Of a DNA stretch of 64,000 nucleotides, positions 17,033-26,977 are shown piece by piece. Position 1 is the first letter of the stretch. Every line of letters starts with the position of its first letter. The position numbers and the translations under genes are program-made. Origin of the DNA: Bacillota bacterium (lineage in GTDB: Bacteria; Bacillota; Clostridia; Acetivibrionales; DSM-1351); assembly GCA_023439045.1 (NCBI GenBank), contig JAEXOY010000006.1, positions 88,815 through 152,814 on the forward strand, given 5' to 3'. The notes beneath the pieces were generated by a model. It was given only the letters and a program-made list of their open reading frames with translations, ran no database searches and was not told the origin of the DNA.

Positions 17033-17105
17033 AATATAGTACTTTGTCTTGAAGGAAGCAAAGTAACAATTTATACTGTGCAAAAGAAAGGAACAATTAA
17101 CAAAA

Positions 17106-20100
17106 ATGTTGGAATTAAAGCAAATTGTAAAGGAATACCCGGCTGGGGGTGGCAAGGTAGAGGCTTTAAAAGGTGTAGACCTTGCTTTTCGCAAAAGTGA
17201 GTTTGTATCCATACTAGGGCAGTCCGGTTGTGGAAAAACAACAATGCTTAATATCATTGGTGGACTTGATCATTATACCACCGGTGACCTTGTTATTAAC
17301 GGAAGGTCGACAAAGGACTTCAAGGATAGAGACTGGGACACTTACCGTAATCATTCTGTTGGTTTTGTGTTTCAAAGCTATAACCTGATACCCCATCAAA
17401 CAGTACTTCAAAATGTTGAAATAGCATTGAGTCTGTCAGGTGTATCCAAGTCAGAAAGGAAGAGACTTGCAAAGGAAGCACTTGAAAAGGTTGGACTGGG
17501 TGATCAGCTACGCAAGAAGCCCAGCGAAATGTCAGGTGGACAAATGCAGCGTGTTGCTATCGCACGAGCTATTGTAAACAATCCTGATATTGTTCTTGCT
17601 GATGAACCAACAGGTGCGCTAGATAGTGAAACCAGTGTTCAGGTCATGGAAATATTAAAAGAAATATCAAAAGACCGACTGGTTATAATGGTTACTCATA
17701 ATCCTGACATAGCAAATAAGTACTCTACCCGAATTGTGAGAATGCTAGACGGCAATATACTAAGTGATTCTTCTCCTATGTTGGCTGAGGAAATCCTTGA
17801 AGAGCAGAAAGTACAAGCTGTAAGTAAAGATAAAGGCAAGAAAAACAGAAAGCCCTCCATGTCATTTGCTACTTCTTTTGGTTTATCCCTTAAAAATCTA
17901 TTTACCAAAAAAGGCAGAACTGCTCTGACATCATTCGCCGGAAGTATCGGTATAATTGGTATTGCACTGATTTTTGCAGTATCACAGGGTATGACTACTT
18001 ATATTGATAAAGTACAGGAGGATACTTTATCTTCCTATCCTTTAACACTTGAGGCACAGCATGTTGATCTGGGGACACTCATGGAAACCTTTATTAATGC
18101 TGCTACATCCTCCTCCGAACATGAAAAGGACGCAGTATATCAAAAAACTGCATTATATGATCTTGTAAATTCTTTGAACAATATGGATACTAAGACAAAT
18201 GATCTAAAGTCCTTTAAAAAGTATATGGAAAAAGAGTTTGCAAAGCAGGAGGGACAATCTCAACTAAAGGATGCTGTCAGCGGCGTACAATATACTTACA
18301 ATATGGATATGCTAATATATACCGAAAACATAGATGGCAATATAATTCTTTCAGATTCACAAAAGGTTGTTCAGGATATGCTGATGAAGTATTTTGGAAG
18401 TAGCATGGCGGGATTTGGCGAAATGGACGGGCAAGGAGCAAGTGCAAATTCACCTCTAGCCTCAATGATGACGTCAAGCAGTCCAATGTCTATGAAGATG
18501 TGGCAGGAAATGCCCCCTGGAGATGATGGGAAGATAGTTACACCATTGATACAAAAGCAGTATGACCTTGTATACGGTTCATGGCCTACGCAATACAATG
18601 AAATTGTACTGGTGCTGGATAAAAATAATGAACTTGATGATATGACACTGTACGCATTAGGATTAAAGTCCCAAGAGGATATTGAAGCTGTCTTTGATGC
18701 TGCATTCAACAAAGAGGAGCTGACAAATAAGCATCAGAAGTGGACATATGAAGAAATTTGCGATATGGAGTTCCGCACCATCTTGTCCTCTGACTGTTAT
18801 ACATTGGATGACAAAACTGGCTTATATACTGATTTGAGAAAAACTGATGCTGGACTTAAGTACTTATATGATAATGGTACAGTTCTTAAGGTATCAGGTA
18901 TCATTCGTCCTAGTGAAAATGCAGTGGCTACCATGCTTACTGGTTCGATAGGATATACAAGTAAGCTTACTGAGACAGTAATTGAGCATTCCAAGAATTC
19001 AGCCGCAATTAAAGCACAGCTAGCAAATCCTTCAAATGATATATTTACAGGACTACCATTCAAGGAAAGCACTGGTAATCTTGATGCTCAACAAAAGGCT
19101 AAGGATTTTAAAGCTTATATCGAGAGCCTGGACACAAACAGGAAAGCGGACGCATATATAAAAATTATGAGCATTCCTTCAGAAGAACAGCTAGAGGGAG
19201 CAGTTTCTCAGGCCATGAGTTCAATTAAGCGAGCTGATATGGAAAAGGCTATGCTGCAAGGAATTTCACAACAAACTGGTATGAATCAGGATGAAATGAA
19301 AGATTACGTTACCGGTATGAGTGATGAGGACATATCAAAGCTGTTCACGCAAATGGTAAGGGAGCAGGTTAAGTCACAATTTGCGGCAGAGGTAGAGGCA
19401 AAGATGAGCAAAATGACGACCCAGCAGCTTTCATCAGCGCTGGAGATGTCTGTAAATGGCTATACAGATGAGCAGTGTGCAGAGTACTATGATGTTGTTC
19501 TGGAATTTTCACCTTCTAGCTATGACAAAAATATGCGTACTCTTGGCTATGTGAACCTGGACAATCCTTCTACTATAAATCTTTATGCCGCAAGCTTTGA
19601 ACAAAAGGACATTATTGAGGAAGCAATCACTAATTATAATAATAGTGTTGATGAGATGTCAAAAATAGGCTATACAGATTATGTAGGCCTGCTAATGTCC
19701 TCGGTAACCACTATTATAAATGCTATTACGTATGTTCTGATTGCCTTTGTAGCAGTTTCCTTAATTGTTTCCTCCATAATGATTGGTGTTATTACACTTA
19801 TATCGGTTCAGGAGCGTACAAAGGAGATTGGTATACTACGTGCATTGGGTGCATCAAAGAGAAATGTATCAAGCATGTTTAACGCTGAAACGGTCATAAT
19901 TGGTTTGACCTCGGGACTATTAGGTGTGCTGATTACCTATTTGCTTTGCATCCCAATTAATATGATTTTACACGCTGTGACGGGAATAAATAATCTGAGC
20001 GCGATATTGCCAATACCAGTAGCTATTATACTTGTGCTGATAAGTGTGCTGCTCACCTTGATTTCTGGTATTATACCATCTAGAAGTGCAGCAAAGAAGG

Positions 20101-20129
20101 ATCCGGTAATTGCTCTGAGAACTGAATAA
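17106..20129 (+). CDS. ABC transporter, fused ATPase-permease (MacB/FtsX-type)
   Basis: A 1007-residue fusion. The N-terminal ATPase (about 1-230) has Walker A GQSGCGKTT (residues 38-46), signature MSGGQMQRVAIARA and Walker B IVLADEPTGALD. A membrane helix near 275-295 follows, then a very long extracytoplasmic part (about 300-870) and three C-terminal helices with an FtsX domain containing VQERTKEIGILRALGAS. This is the MacB/LolCDE exporter class, which works mechanically across the envelope. Together with the two-component genes it probably handles peptide antibiotics; that is inference from context. Confidence 0.92.
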   Translation: MLELKQIVKEYPAGGGKVEALKGVDLAFRKSEFVSILGQSGCGKTTMLNIIGGLDHYTTGDLVINGRSTKDFKDRDWDTYRNHSVGFVFQSYNLIPHQTVLQNVEIALSLSGVSKSERKRLAKEALEKVGLGDQLRKKPSEMSGGQMQRVAIARAIVNNPDIVLADEPTGALDSETSVQVMEILKEISKDRLVIMVTHNPDIANKYSTRIVRMLDGNILSDSSPMLAEEILEEQKVQAVSKDKGKKNRKPSMSFATSFGLSLKNLFTKKGRTALTSFAGSIGIIGIALIFAVSQGMTTYIDKVQEDTLSSYPLTLEAQHVDLGTLMETFINAATSSSEHEKDAVYQKTALYDLVNSLNNMDTKTNDLKSFKKYMEKEFAKQEGQSQLKDAVSGVQYTYNMDMLIYTENIDGNIILSDSQKVVQDMLMKYFGSSMAGFGEMDGQGASANSPLASMMTSSSPMSMKMWQEMPPGDDGKIVTPLIQKQYDLVYGSWPTQYNEIVLVLDKNNELDDMTLYALGLKSQEDIEAVFDAAFNKEELTNKHQKWTYEEICDMEFRTILSSDCYTLDDKTGLYTDLRKTDAGLKYLYDNGTVLKVSGIIRPSENAVATMLTGSIGYTSKLTETVIEHSKNSAAIKAQLANPSNDIFTGLPFKESTGNLDAQQKAKDFKAYIESLDTNRKADAYIKIMSIPSEEQLEGAVSQAMSSIKRADMEKAMLQGISQQTGMNQDEMKDYVTGMSDEDISKLFTQMVREQVKSQFAAEVEAKMSKMTTQQLSSALEMSVNGYTDEQCAEYYDVVLEFSPSSYDKNMRTLGYVNLDNPSTINLYAASFEQKDIIEEAITNYNNSVDEMSKIGYTDYVGLLMSSVTTIINAITYVLIAFVAVSLIVSSIMIGVITLISVQERTKEIGILRALGASKRNVSSMFNAETVIIGLTSGLLGVLITYLLCIPINMILHAVTGINNLSAILPIPVAIILVLISVLLTLISGIIPSRSAAKKDPVIALRTE

Positions 20130-20271
20130 TATTAAAACAAGAAGCAATAAGTGCTGAGTTAAAAAGCCATAAATTAATATGAAATGTAAAAGCAATTATA
20201 TAAAAGCAATTATATCGAAAGCAGATAGAATAAATGAAAAATTATAAAAATAATAATTAGAAATATTTTAT

Positions 20272-20310
20272 GAAGCAAGCAAAGTATTTTTTTTGCTTGC
20301 TTCTTCTTTT
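20272..20310 (+). terminator. intrinsic terminator after the ABC exporter
   Basis: GAAGCAAGCAAA (20272-20283) pairs perfectly with TTTGCTTGCTTC (20292-20303) around a short loop and is followed by TTCTTTT. It closes the two-component/ABC operon. The rest of 20130-20431 is AT-rich and shows nothing else apart from GGAGGG before the next gene. Confidence 0.85.
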
Positions 20311-20431
20311 ATATATGGTATCCTAGTTACCATATACACCTAATTATGCGTCATTATTTTAGTTCTGATATCTTAGTTATCTATACGACAGTTAGTGGCA
20401 TTATTTTAGTTTAGGTTTGGAGGGTTAACAT

Positions 20432-21112
20432 TTGAAAAGATATAGATACCAAATGCATTCCCATACATATCCTTGCAGTGCGTGTGGAGATATGTCACCA
20501 AGACAATTGGTGGTGGCATTAAATGCTAGTGGATATAGTGGCTGTGTCATAACCAATCATTTCTATCATGGGTACACAGGCATTGATCGTAATCTTGATT
20601 GGACAGAGTTCATAAGACAATATGAGTTGGATTATATAGCTTGCTGTGAAGAAGCTAAAAAATATGATTTGGACATCATATTTGGTATAGAAGAGATAGT
20701 ATCAGAGGGAATTGAGATACTTTGCTACGGAGTTACTCCTGAAATTCTATATTCCAACCCAGAATTATCACAGTGTGATTATAAATTGTGGTATAGGATA
20801 ATGCACGCAAATGGTGTGCTTTGCATACAAGCCCATCCTTTTCGTGAGCGTTACTATATACCAAAGCCAGGAGTTCTTCCACATGATTTCATTGACGGAA
20901 TAGAGGTTTATAATGCTGCTAATACCCCAAAAAATAACCTAGAGGCTGAGAGGTATGCACAAGCACATCCGGAACTAATACTAGTATCTGGTGCGGATGC
21001 TCACGATGAATTGAGTATTTGTGTTGGAGGAATAGAAGCCAAAAGGCGTATTAGAAATGGAAAAGAGCTAGTAGAGGTATTGAAGTCTCGTGAATATGTA
21101 CTTATAAAGTAA
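20432..21112 (+). CDS. PHP-domain metal-dependent phosphoesterase
   Basis: A 226-residue PHP protein starting at TTG after GGAGGG. Metal-binding motifs in order: MHSHTYPCS (HxH), TNHF, the Glu of FGIEEIV, AHPFRE and the closing SGADAH. It resembles the PHP family that includes histidinol-phosphatase-like and nucleotide-phosphate hydrolases. No polymerase or other domain is attached. Substrate unknown. Convergent with the tRNA operon. Confidence 0.87.
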   Translation: MKRYRYQMHSHTYPCSACGDMSPRQLVVALNASGYSGCVITNHFYHGYTGIDRNLDWTEFIRQYELDYIACCEEAKKYDLDIIFGIEEIVSEGIEILCYGVTPEILYSNPELSQCDYKLWYRIMHANGVLCIQAHPFRERYYIPKPGVLPHDFIDGIEVYNAANTPKNNLEAERYAQAHPELILVSGADAHDELSICVGGIEAKRRIRNGKELVEVLKSREYVLIK

Positions 21113-21168
21113 TAAAACATATATATTTAGAAAAATAAGGTAGTAGTGAAAAAGTTAGAGGTAGAAAG

Positions 21169-21202
21169 AAAAATCCTCCACACATTCGTGTGAAGGATTT
21201 TT
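21169..21202 (-). terminator. intrinsic terminator of the tRNA operon
   Basis: On the - strand the tRNA-Tyr end is followed by a hairpin of AAAAATCCT and CACAC arms closing on ATTC, with one mismatch, then a T-rich run. It lies directly after the encoded CCA. Confidence 0.8.
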
Positions 21203-21286
21203 GGTGGAGGGAGATGGATTCGAACCATCGAAGCTACAAGCAACAGATTTACAGTCTGCCCCCTTTGGCCACTCGGGAACCCCTCC
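21202..21286 (-). tRNA. tRNA-Tyr (GTA)
   Basis: On the - strand the cloverleaf has acceptor GGAGGGG/TCCCTCC, anticodon arm CAGACTGTAAATCTG giving GTA, a long variable arm (class II, as in bacterial tRNA-Tyr), T arm GATGGTTCGAATCCATC, discriminator A and an encoded CCA. Third gene of the Met-Phe-Tyr operon. Confidence 0.95.
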
Positions 21287-21368
21287 ATAAATAATTTGAT
21301 TTTTAAGGACAAAATATATTATGCATGAAAACATAGTATGTGTCAATAAAAATATTTTAAAAAAATCT

Positions 21369-21444
21369 TGGTGCCCAGAGTCGGAATCGAACCAACGACA
21401 CAGGGATTTTCAGTCCCTTGCTCTACCGACTGAGCTATCTGGGC
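21369..21444 (-). tRNA. tRNA-Phe (GAA)
   Basis: 76 bases on the - strand with acceptor GCCCAGA/TCTGGGC, anticodon arm GGGACTGAAAATCCC giving GAA, T loop TTCGATT and encoded CCA. Middle gene of the operon. Confidence 0.96.
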
Positions 21445-21477
21445 AAGTACTCACATTTTTGAAGGGTAAGAAGTGCT

Positions 21478-21554
21478 TGGTGGGCCTTCAGGGACTCGAA
21501 CCCCGGACCAACCGGTTATGAGCCGGTTGCTCTAACCAACTGAGCTAAAGGCCC
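21478..21554 (-). tRNA. tRNA with CAT anticodon (Met, or Ile2 with lysidine)
   Basis: 77 bases on the - strand with acceptor GGGCCTT/GAAGGCCC, anticodon arm ACCGGCTCATAACCGGT and encoded CCA. It is not an initiator by look: the acceptor starts with a G-C pair and the anticodon stem lacks three G-C pairs in initiator arrangement. CAT may read Met or, after lysidine modification, Ile AUA; sequence alone does not decide. First gene of the operon. Confidence 0.9.
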
Positions 21555-21574
21555 TTCAAAAACGGGCGAGTTTT

Positions 21575-21603
21575 AGTATATTAAAAAAAACTGATTATGT
21601 CAA
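21575..21603 (-). promoter_or_regulatory. housekeeping (sigma-A type) promoter of the tRNA operon
   Basis: Read on the - strand: TTGACA (21598-21603), exactly 17 bases including a T run, then TATACT (21575-21580). The first tRNA starts 20 bases downstream of the -10. This is a near-consensus strong promoter and the best one in the window. Confidence 0.85.
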
Positions 21604-21793
21604 TAGAATAATTAATCTTTTTTGAAATAATATTAATTATTTTAAGAACACAAACATATTATTTGCTGATAAAATATATAAGTATATGTGTAGGTATCAA
21701 TAATAATAGTATTACAAATAATAATATTAGCGTTTTATATGTTGTTTATGTTGGTATTATTATAGCTCTATAAACCAAAAAAGGAGACTTTAG

Positions 21794-22846
21794 ATGAGCA
21801 TTACTCAAAATCTTGAAAAGTTGTCTATGCTTACTTCAGTTGCAGGCTTTGAAAAGCAAGCTGCACAATCGCTTTTGAATATTTTCAAGGATCTGTGTGA
21901 TGAAGTATATATAGACAGATTTTATAATGTTATATGCGTAAAAAATGGTTCCCACAAAGCTGCAAAGAAAATTATGCTTACTGCCCATATGGATGAAATA
22001 GGATTAATTGTTTCATCTGTTGATGATAACGGCTACATTGGGATTTCAAATATTGGTGGGGTGGACGCAAAGGTATTGTTAGCACAAGAGGTAATTGTCC
22101 ATGGTAAGAAGGACATTTATGGTGTCATCGGTGCAACGCCGCCGCATCTATTAAAACCTGAGGATAGAGACAAAACAATCAAATTAGATGGTTTGAGAAT
22201 TGATACAGGAATTGGCGGCGGCAAGCTTAAGGAGCTGGTTTCAATTGGAGACCTAATTACAATAAAAGCCCCGTTTACTTCTCTCGCTGGAGGCAAGGTT
22301 TGCTGCAAAGCGCTTGACAACAGGGCAGGTGTAAGCTGTCTAATTGAGGTGCTCAAGCTTATGCAAAATGTAAAGCATGAAAACACTATTATCTGTGTGG
22401 CTTCTACACAGGAAGAGACCTACCTCACGGGGGTTATTACCGCTTCCCATGCATTATTACCTGATGCTGCCTTTGTAATAGATGTTTCGCACGGTGAAAT
22501 ACCCGATGCACCAAAGGATAATACATCAGTATTAGGAAAGGGTCCTGAAATCGCTATTGGTCCAAATTTACACCCCAAAATGGTGAGGAAGTGCTTTGAT
22601 TTGGCAAAGGATGCCATGATACCATTTCAAAAGATGGTTGAATCGGGGGATACAGGCACAGAGGCTTGGGCTACACAGGTTTCCTGCCTTGGTATACCAA
22701 CTGTACTGCTTTCAATCCCTCTGAGATACATGCATACTCAGGTAGAGGTTATTGCTACAGCAGATGTTAAATATACTGCACGGATTGCGGCAGAGTTTCT
22801 AAAGCTTGGTCAGCAGGAGGTTACTGACGTCTTAACACTATATTGA
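21794..22846 (+). CDS. M42 family aminopeptidase (first of three)
   Basis: A 350-residue M42 metallopeptidase. Zinc ligands and catalytic residues are seen as TAHMDE (His65, Asp67), KALDNRAG, TQEE, the acidic DVSH and the late YMHTQVE. M42 enzymes form large tetrahedral shells in the cytoplasm that trim peptides from the N-terminus; members were earlier called glutamyl aminopeptidase or endoglucanase CelM. AAAAGGAG precedes the start. The next M42 gene begins 16 bases later, so they share an mRNA. Confidence 0.92.
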   Translation: MSITQNLEKLSMLTSVAGFEKQAAQSLLNIFKDLCDEVYIDRFYNVICVKNGSHKAAKKIMLTAHMDEIGLIVSSVDDNGYIGISNIGGVDAKVLLAQEVIVHGKKDIYGVIGATPPHLLKPEDRDKTIKLDGLRIDTGIGGGKLKELVSIGDLITIKAPFTSLAGGKVCCKALDNRAGVSCLIEVLKLMQNVKHENTIICVASTQEETYLTGVITASHALLPDAAFVIDVSHGEIPDAPKDNTSVLGKGPEIAIGPNLHPKMVRKCFDLAKDAMIPFQKMVESGDTGTEAWATQVSCLGIPTVLLSIPLRYMHTQVEVIATADVKYTARIAAEFLKLGQQEVTDVLTLY

Positions 22847-22862
22847 TTGAGAGGTATTTTTA

Positions 22863-23912
22863 ATGATTTTGCAAGAACTTACTACATTGAACGGTGTTGC
22901 AGGTAACGAAAACGAAGTAAGAGAGTTTATCATAGAAAAAGTAAAGAGCCTTTGTGATGACATTATCGTTGATTCCATTGGAAATGTTATCTGCCACAAA
23001 AAAGGAAGGGGCAGTAATGCAAAGATAATGTTATCCGCTCATATGGACGAGGTTGGCTTTATTATATCGGGTCACACAGATAAGGGTTATATCAAGTTTA
23101 AATGCATTGGAGGTATTGATGACAGAATACTTCCGGGCAAAAGAGTAACCATTGGTAAAGACCGGGTAAAAGGTATAATAGGTGCAAAACCTATACACAT
23201 GCAGGATAAAGATGAGCGCACCAAGATAACCAAGGTTAAAAACCTTTATATTGATGTTGGTGCTGAGAGTAAAGAGGAGGCGGAGAAGCTTGCACCGCTA
23301 GCTGAGTTTGCTGCGTTTGACTCTGAATATGTTGAGTTTGGTGACAATTGCATCAAATCTAAGGCATTGGATGATAGAGTTGGATGTGCTGTGCTTATGG
23401 AAGTGCTAAAGCACGATTACGATTTTGAATTATATGTTTGCTTTACAGTTCAGGAGGAGGTTGGCTTAAGAGGTGCACAGGTTGCAGCATACAGGGTTAT
23501 GCCGGATATAGCCTTAGTAATAGAGGGCACCACCTGTGCTGACGTTCCTGAGGTTGAAAAGCAGGACTATTCAACTGTTTTAGGCAACGGTGCTGCATTG
23601 ACCTTCATGGATAGAACCTGCCTTTGTGACAAGGACTTGGTAAAATACATTTATCAGCTTGCAAAGGATAGCGGAATAAAGGTTCAGTACAAACAAACCA
23701 CTACCGGAGGAAATGATGCAGGACAGATACAGAGAACGGGTAAAGGTGCAAAGACAGCTTCAATTTCTGTGCCTTGCAGATATATTCACTCACCTGTATC
23801 AGTTATGAGTAGGGAGGACTTTGAGAGCGTTGAACGTCTCACTCTAAAGGTACTTGAACAACTGAGTAAGGATAAAAATGCGCTTACGCAATTTGTTGCT
23901 GAAAATAAATAA
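22863..23912 (+). CDS. M42 family aminopeptidase (second of three)
   Basis: A 349-residue paralogue of its neighbours: SAHMDEVGF, KALDDRVGCAVLME, TVQEEVGLRGAQ, VIEGTTCAD and RYIHSPVSVM. The GLRGA segment and the Gly-rich TTTGGNDAGQIQ loop make it closer to the third copy than to the first. Same expected role in cytoplasmic peptide breakdown; distinct N-terminal residue preferences could explain the set. Confidence 0.92.
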   Translation: MILQELTTLNGVAGNENEVREFIIEKVKSLCDDIIVDSIGNVICHKKGRGSNAKIMLSAHMDEVGFIISGHTDKGYIKFKCIGGIDDRILPGKRVTIGKDRVKGIIGAKPIHMQDKDERTKITKVKNLYIDVGAESKEEAEKLAPLAEFAAFDSEYVEFGDNCIKSKALDDRVGCAVLMEVLKHDYDFELYVCFTVQEEVGLRGAQVAAYRVMPDIALVIEGTTCADVPEVEKQDYSTVLGNGAALTFMDRTCLCDKDLVKYIYQLAKDSGIKVQYKQTTTGGNDAGQIQRTGKGAKTASISVPCRYIHSPVSVMSREDFESVERLTLKVLEQLSKDKNALTQFVAENK

Positions 23913-24066
23913 GCTATTTATCTTAGAAAACAGAATTATTTAATTGAAAAAATCGAGATGTTATTTGATGTAAATAATTAGGAAATTATTGCTTTGAATT
24001 AAAAGAGTTTATTGATATAAAAAGTTTTTGATTTAAAAATATAGAAGTAAAAAAGGATGGTTCGAT

Positions 24067-25053
24067 ATGAAGGAAACACTAAAAAAAGTAACTCAAGCCT
24101 TTGGCGTTTCAGGACATGAAGACGAAATAAGAGACGTGATTATAGAAGAAATTAAGCAGTACGTTGATGAAATAAAAACAGATGCTATGGGAAACCTCAT
24201 TGCAATTAAAAAGGGAACAAAAAAGAAGATAATGCTTGCTGCTCACATGGATGAGATAGGTATTGTTGCCACATACATTGATGACAAGGGCTTTATTAGA
24301 TTTTCAAATATTGGAGGAGTATCACCTTACTTTGCATTAAACCAAAGGGTAAAGTTCCAAAGTGGAGTAATTGGTTGTGTTGCAGCTGAAGGCAAGCTTC
24401 CCGACTACAAGAACCTAAATCTTTCAAAGATGTTCATAGACATTGGATGTAAGGATAAAGCAGAGACAGAAAGGTACGTCAATATTGGTGATGTAGCTAC
24501 CTTTGTAGGAGATTTTTATACAATGGGTGACGTAGCTGTATCAAAGGCAATGGATAATCGTAGTGGTTGTGCAGTGCTTATTGAAATGATAAAGGGTGCA
24601 CCAAAGACCGACAATGAGATTTATTATGTGTTCACCACACAAGAAGAAGTGGGACTGCGTGGAGCAAAGACGGCTGCATATGCAATAATGCCTGATTGCG
24701 CATTGGCAATAGACATAACTACTACTGCTGACACTCCTGAATGTCACAAGCATGATGTCATAATGACAGGTGGACCTGCTCTCAAAATTAAGGACGCTGT
24801 CTATATAGCCCACCCCGAAATAAGAAGACTTCTTGAAGAGACCGCAAAAGCGCAAAATATACCTTTTACAAGAGAATTACTTGAAAGAGGTGGCACTGAC
24901 TGCGGAGCTATCCAAACAACAGGTATTGGAGTACCTTGTGGGGGGATTAGTATTGCCTGCAGATATATTCATTCTCCATGTGAAATGGTTAGTATTACTG
25001 ACCTGAATAATTGCGTGAAGCTTGCATCAGCATTTGTACAGGAATATAAGTAA
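24067..25053 (+). CDS. M42 family aminopeptidase (third of three)
   Basis: A 328-residue M42 enzyme, slightly shorter than the other two: AAHMDEIGI, KAMDNRSGCAVLIEM, TTQEEVGLRGAKTA, IDITTTADTP and RYIHSPCEMV. The 154-base gap from the second copy is AT-rich without an obvious promoter or terminator. A small ribosome site AAAAAGGATGG precedes it. Confidence 0.92.
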   Translation: MKETLKKVTQAFGVSGHEDEIRDVIIEEIKQYVDEIKTDAMGNLIAIKKGTKKKIMLAAHMDEIGIVATYIDDKGFIRFSNIGGVSPYFALNQRVKFQSGVIGCVAAEGKLPDYKNLNLSKMFIDIGCKDKAETERYVNIGDVATFVGDFYTMGDVAVSKAMDNRSGCAVLIEMIKGAPKTDNEIYYVFTTQEEVGLRGAKTAAYAIMPDCALAIDITTTADTPECHKHDVIMTGGPALKIKDAVYIAHPEIRRLLEETAKAQNIPFTRELLERGGTDCGAIQTTGIGVPCGGISIACRYIHSPCEMVSITDLNNCVKLASAFVQEYK

Positions 25054-25230
25054 TAGGCATTCAAATATTTATATATAATTCATAATTGGTGTTCTAAAAA
25101 TTTCATATTTTTTACTTTTTAAAACAGATAGGATATTGAGAAGGATATTGGTATCTTTAGTCGAATACTATTCACATGCACAGATTTTTTGTTTTAAAAA
25201 ACATATTTGCTTAAAGGGGATGGTTTTGAT

Positions 25231-26862
25231 ATGAAAATTACTTTTCTAGGTGCAGCAAAAACTGTTACTGGTTCATGTTACTTAGTTGAAACTAGAGATA
25301 CCAAATTTCTTGTTGATTGCGGAATGTTTCAGGGAAGAGCAAATGAAGTAATACTCAATGCAGAACCCTTTCCGTTTAACCCTGGTGACTTAGACTTTAT
25401 GTTACTTACACATGCTCATATTGACCATAGTGGTAGAATTCCAAAGCTTTACATGGACGGCTTCAAGGGTACAATTTATGCTACAAAGGCAACCACTGAG
25501 TTATGTGGAATAATGCTACCCGATAGCGGACATATTCAAGAGATTGAAAATGAATGGATAAACCGAAAACGCCAAAGAGCTGGAAAGTCGCCAGTAAAAC
25601 CTTTATATACTGTAAAGGAAGCTACTGAATGCCTCAGCCTTTTCAAAGGAGTCCCGTACTATGAGTGTATCAAGATTACTGAGGGTATCAAGGTAAGATT
25701 TAATGATGCTGGTCATATTCTTGGTTCTGCAGTTATTGAGATTTGGATTACAGAGGGAAATGAGGAGACAAAGGTCGTATTTTCTGGTGACTTGGGTAAC
25801 AAGGGAATACCTATTTTGAGAGACCCAACCATTATTGATAAGGCCGATTATCTTGTTATTGAATCTACATATGGCAACAGGTTACATACGCATACTGACA
25901 ATAAGGATAAGGTTGAGGAGTTTATGAACATTATTACCGAGACAATTAAGGGCGGTGGTAATGTAGTTATTCCATCATTTGCAGTAGGCAGAACTCAAGA
26001 GATAATATATGATCTCAATAAATACCTCGATGCCGAAGACCGTAGAATTAAGGAACTCTATGATATACCTGTATATGTAGATAGTCCATTGGCTGTATCT
26101 GCTACTCAGATATTTAGAGAAAACCTTGATTGCTTTGATGAAGAGGCAAGAGAGTACATAGCTAATGGAGACAATCCTTTGGATTTCCCAAACCTTAGAT
26201 TTACCCAGTCTGCTGAGGAGTCGAGACAGCTTAATGAAAGAAATGACAATATAATTATAATTTCTGCAAGCGGAATGTGTGATGCCGGCAGAATAAAACA
26301 TCACCTTAAGCACAATTTATGGCATAAGGAAAATACCATACTCTTTGTTGGCTATCAGGCAGAGGGTACATTAGGAAGAAAGATACTCGATGGGGCAAAG
26401 GTAGTAAAATTATTCGGTGAAGAGATTTCTGTTAACGCTAGAATTGCATCAATTGATGGCTTTTCAGGTCATGCAGACAAAAAAGGGCTTTTATCCTGGA
26501 TTGGAAGTATTGGTCAAAAGCCAAAGAAAATCTTCGTAGTTCATGGTGAACAAGATGTAATGGCAGAATTTGCTCATGAAATAACTGACACCTTTGGAAT
26601 CAATTGCATTGTACCAACTAGAGGGGATACATATATTGTTAGTACTGACCATGTTTATGAACACATTGACAGCAATGAAATACAGAAGAGATTCAGACGT
26701 CTTGCTGTTGTTGAAATGCTTGAAACACTCAAGGATGAGTTCAATGAGCTTGCAGAAATACTAAAAGCCGACCTTAAGCAGGAGCATTCAGATACTGAGA
26801 TTGATGAAATTGGTGCAAAACTTAGAATGGTTGAGAAATCAATTATTGATGCTTTGAAATAA
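25231..26862 (+). CDS. MBL-fold beta-CASP nuclease-like protein
   Basis: A 543-residue member of the CPSF/beta-CASP group. MKITFLGAAKTVTGSCYLVE starts the fold; THAHIDHSG is the HxHxDH metal motif; the beta-CASP part includes IPSFAVGRTQEIIY, and SASGMCDAGRI with HLKHNLW precedes the C-terminal GFSGHADKKG and VHGEQDVM (RMMBL domain). This class usually cuts RNA. It lacks the RNase J arrangement. I place the start at ATG 25231, after AAAGGGGA; TTG 25207 is earlier in frame. Terminator follows. Confidence 0.88.
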   Translation: MKITFLGAAKTVTGSCYLVETRDTKFLVDCGMFQGRANEVILNAEPFPFNPGDLDFMLLTHAHIDHSGRIPKLYMDGFKGTIYATKATTELCGIMLPDSGHIQEIENEWINRKRQRAGKSPVKPLYTVKEATECLSLFKGVPYYECIKITEGIKVRFNDAGHILGSAVIEIWITEGNEETKVVFSGDLGNKGIPILRDPTIIDKADYLVIESTYGNRLHTHTDNKDKVEEFMNIITETIKGGGNVVIPSFAVGRTQEIIYDLNKYLDAEDRRIKELYDIPVYVDSPLAVSATQIFRENLDCFDEEAREYIANGDNPLDFPNLRFTQSAEESRQLNERNDNIIIISASGMCDAGRIKHHLKHNLWHKENTILFVGYQAEGTLGRKILDGAKVVKLFGEEISVNARIASIDGFSGHADKKGLLSWIGSIGQKPKKIFVVHGEQDVMAEFAHEITDTFGINCIVPTRGDTYIVSTDHVYEHIDSNEIQKRFRRLAVVEMLETLKDEFNELAEILKADLKQEHSDTEIDEIGAKLRMVEKSIIDALK

Positions 26863-26870
26863 GTTAAAAG

Positions 26871-26922
26871 AATGGCTTTTGTGATAATGAGTTATTATTA
26901 CAAAAGCCCATTTTATGTTTTA
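26871..26922 (+). terminator. intrinsic terminator after the beta-CASP gene
   Basis: AATGGCTTTTGTGATAAT pairs with ATTATTACAAAAGCCCATT with one bulge, closing on a small loop, followed by TTTATGTTTT. Confidence 0.75.
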
Positions 26923-26977
26923 CAGGCGTATTTGCAAGATAGTTTAGCTTTATATTTTTTTTTCAGGAGAAGAAATC

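Noticed and set aside
21127..21521. Open frames over the tRNA genes
   Set aside because: Sequences such as GVPEWPKGADCKSVAC are the familiar false translations of tRNA genes.
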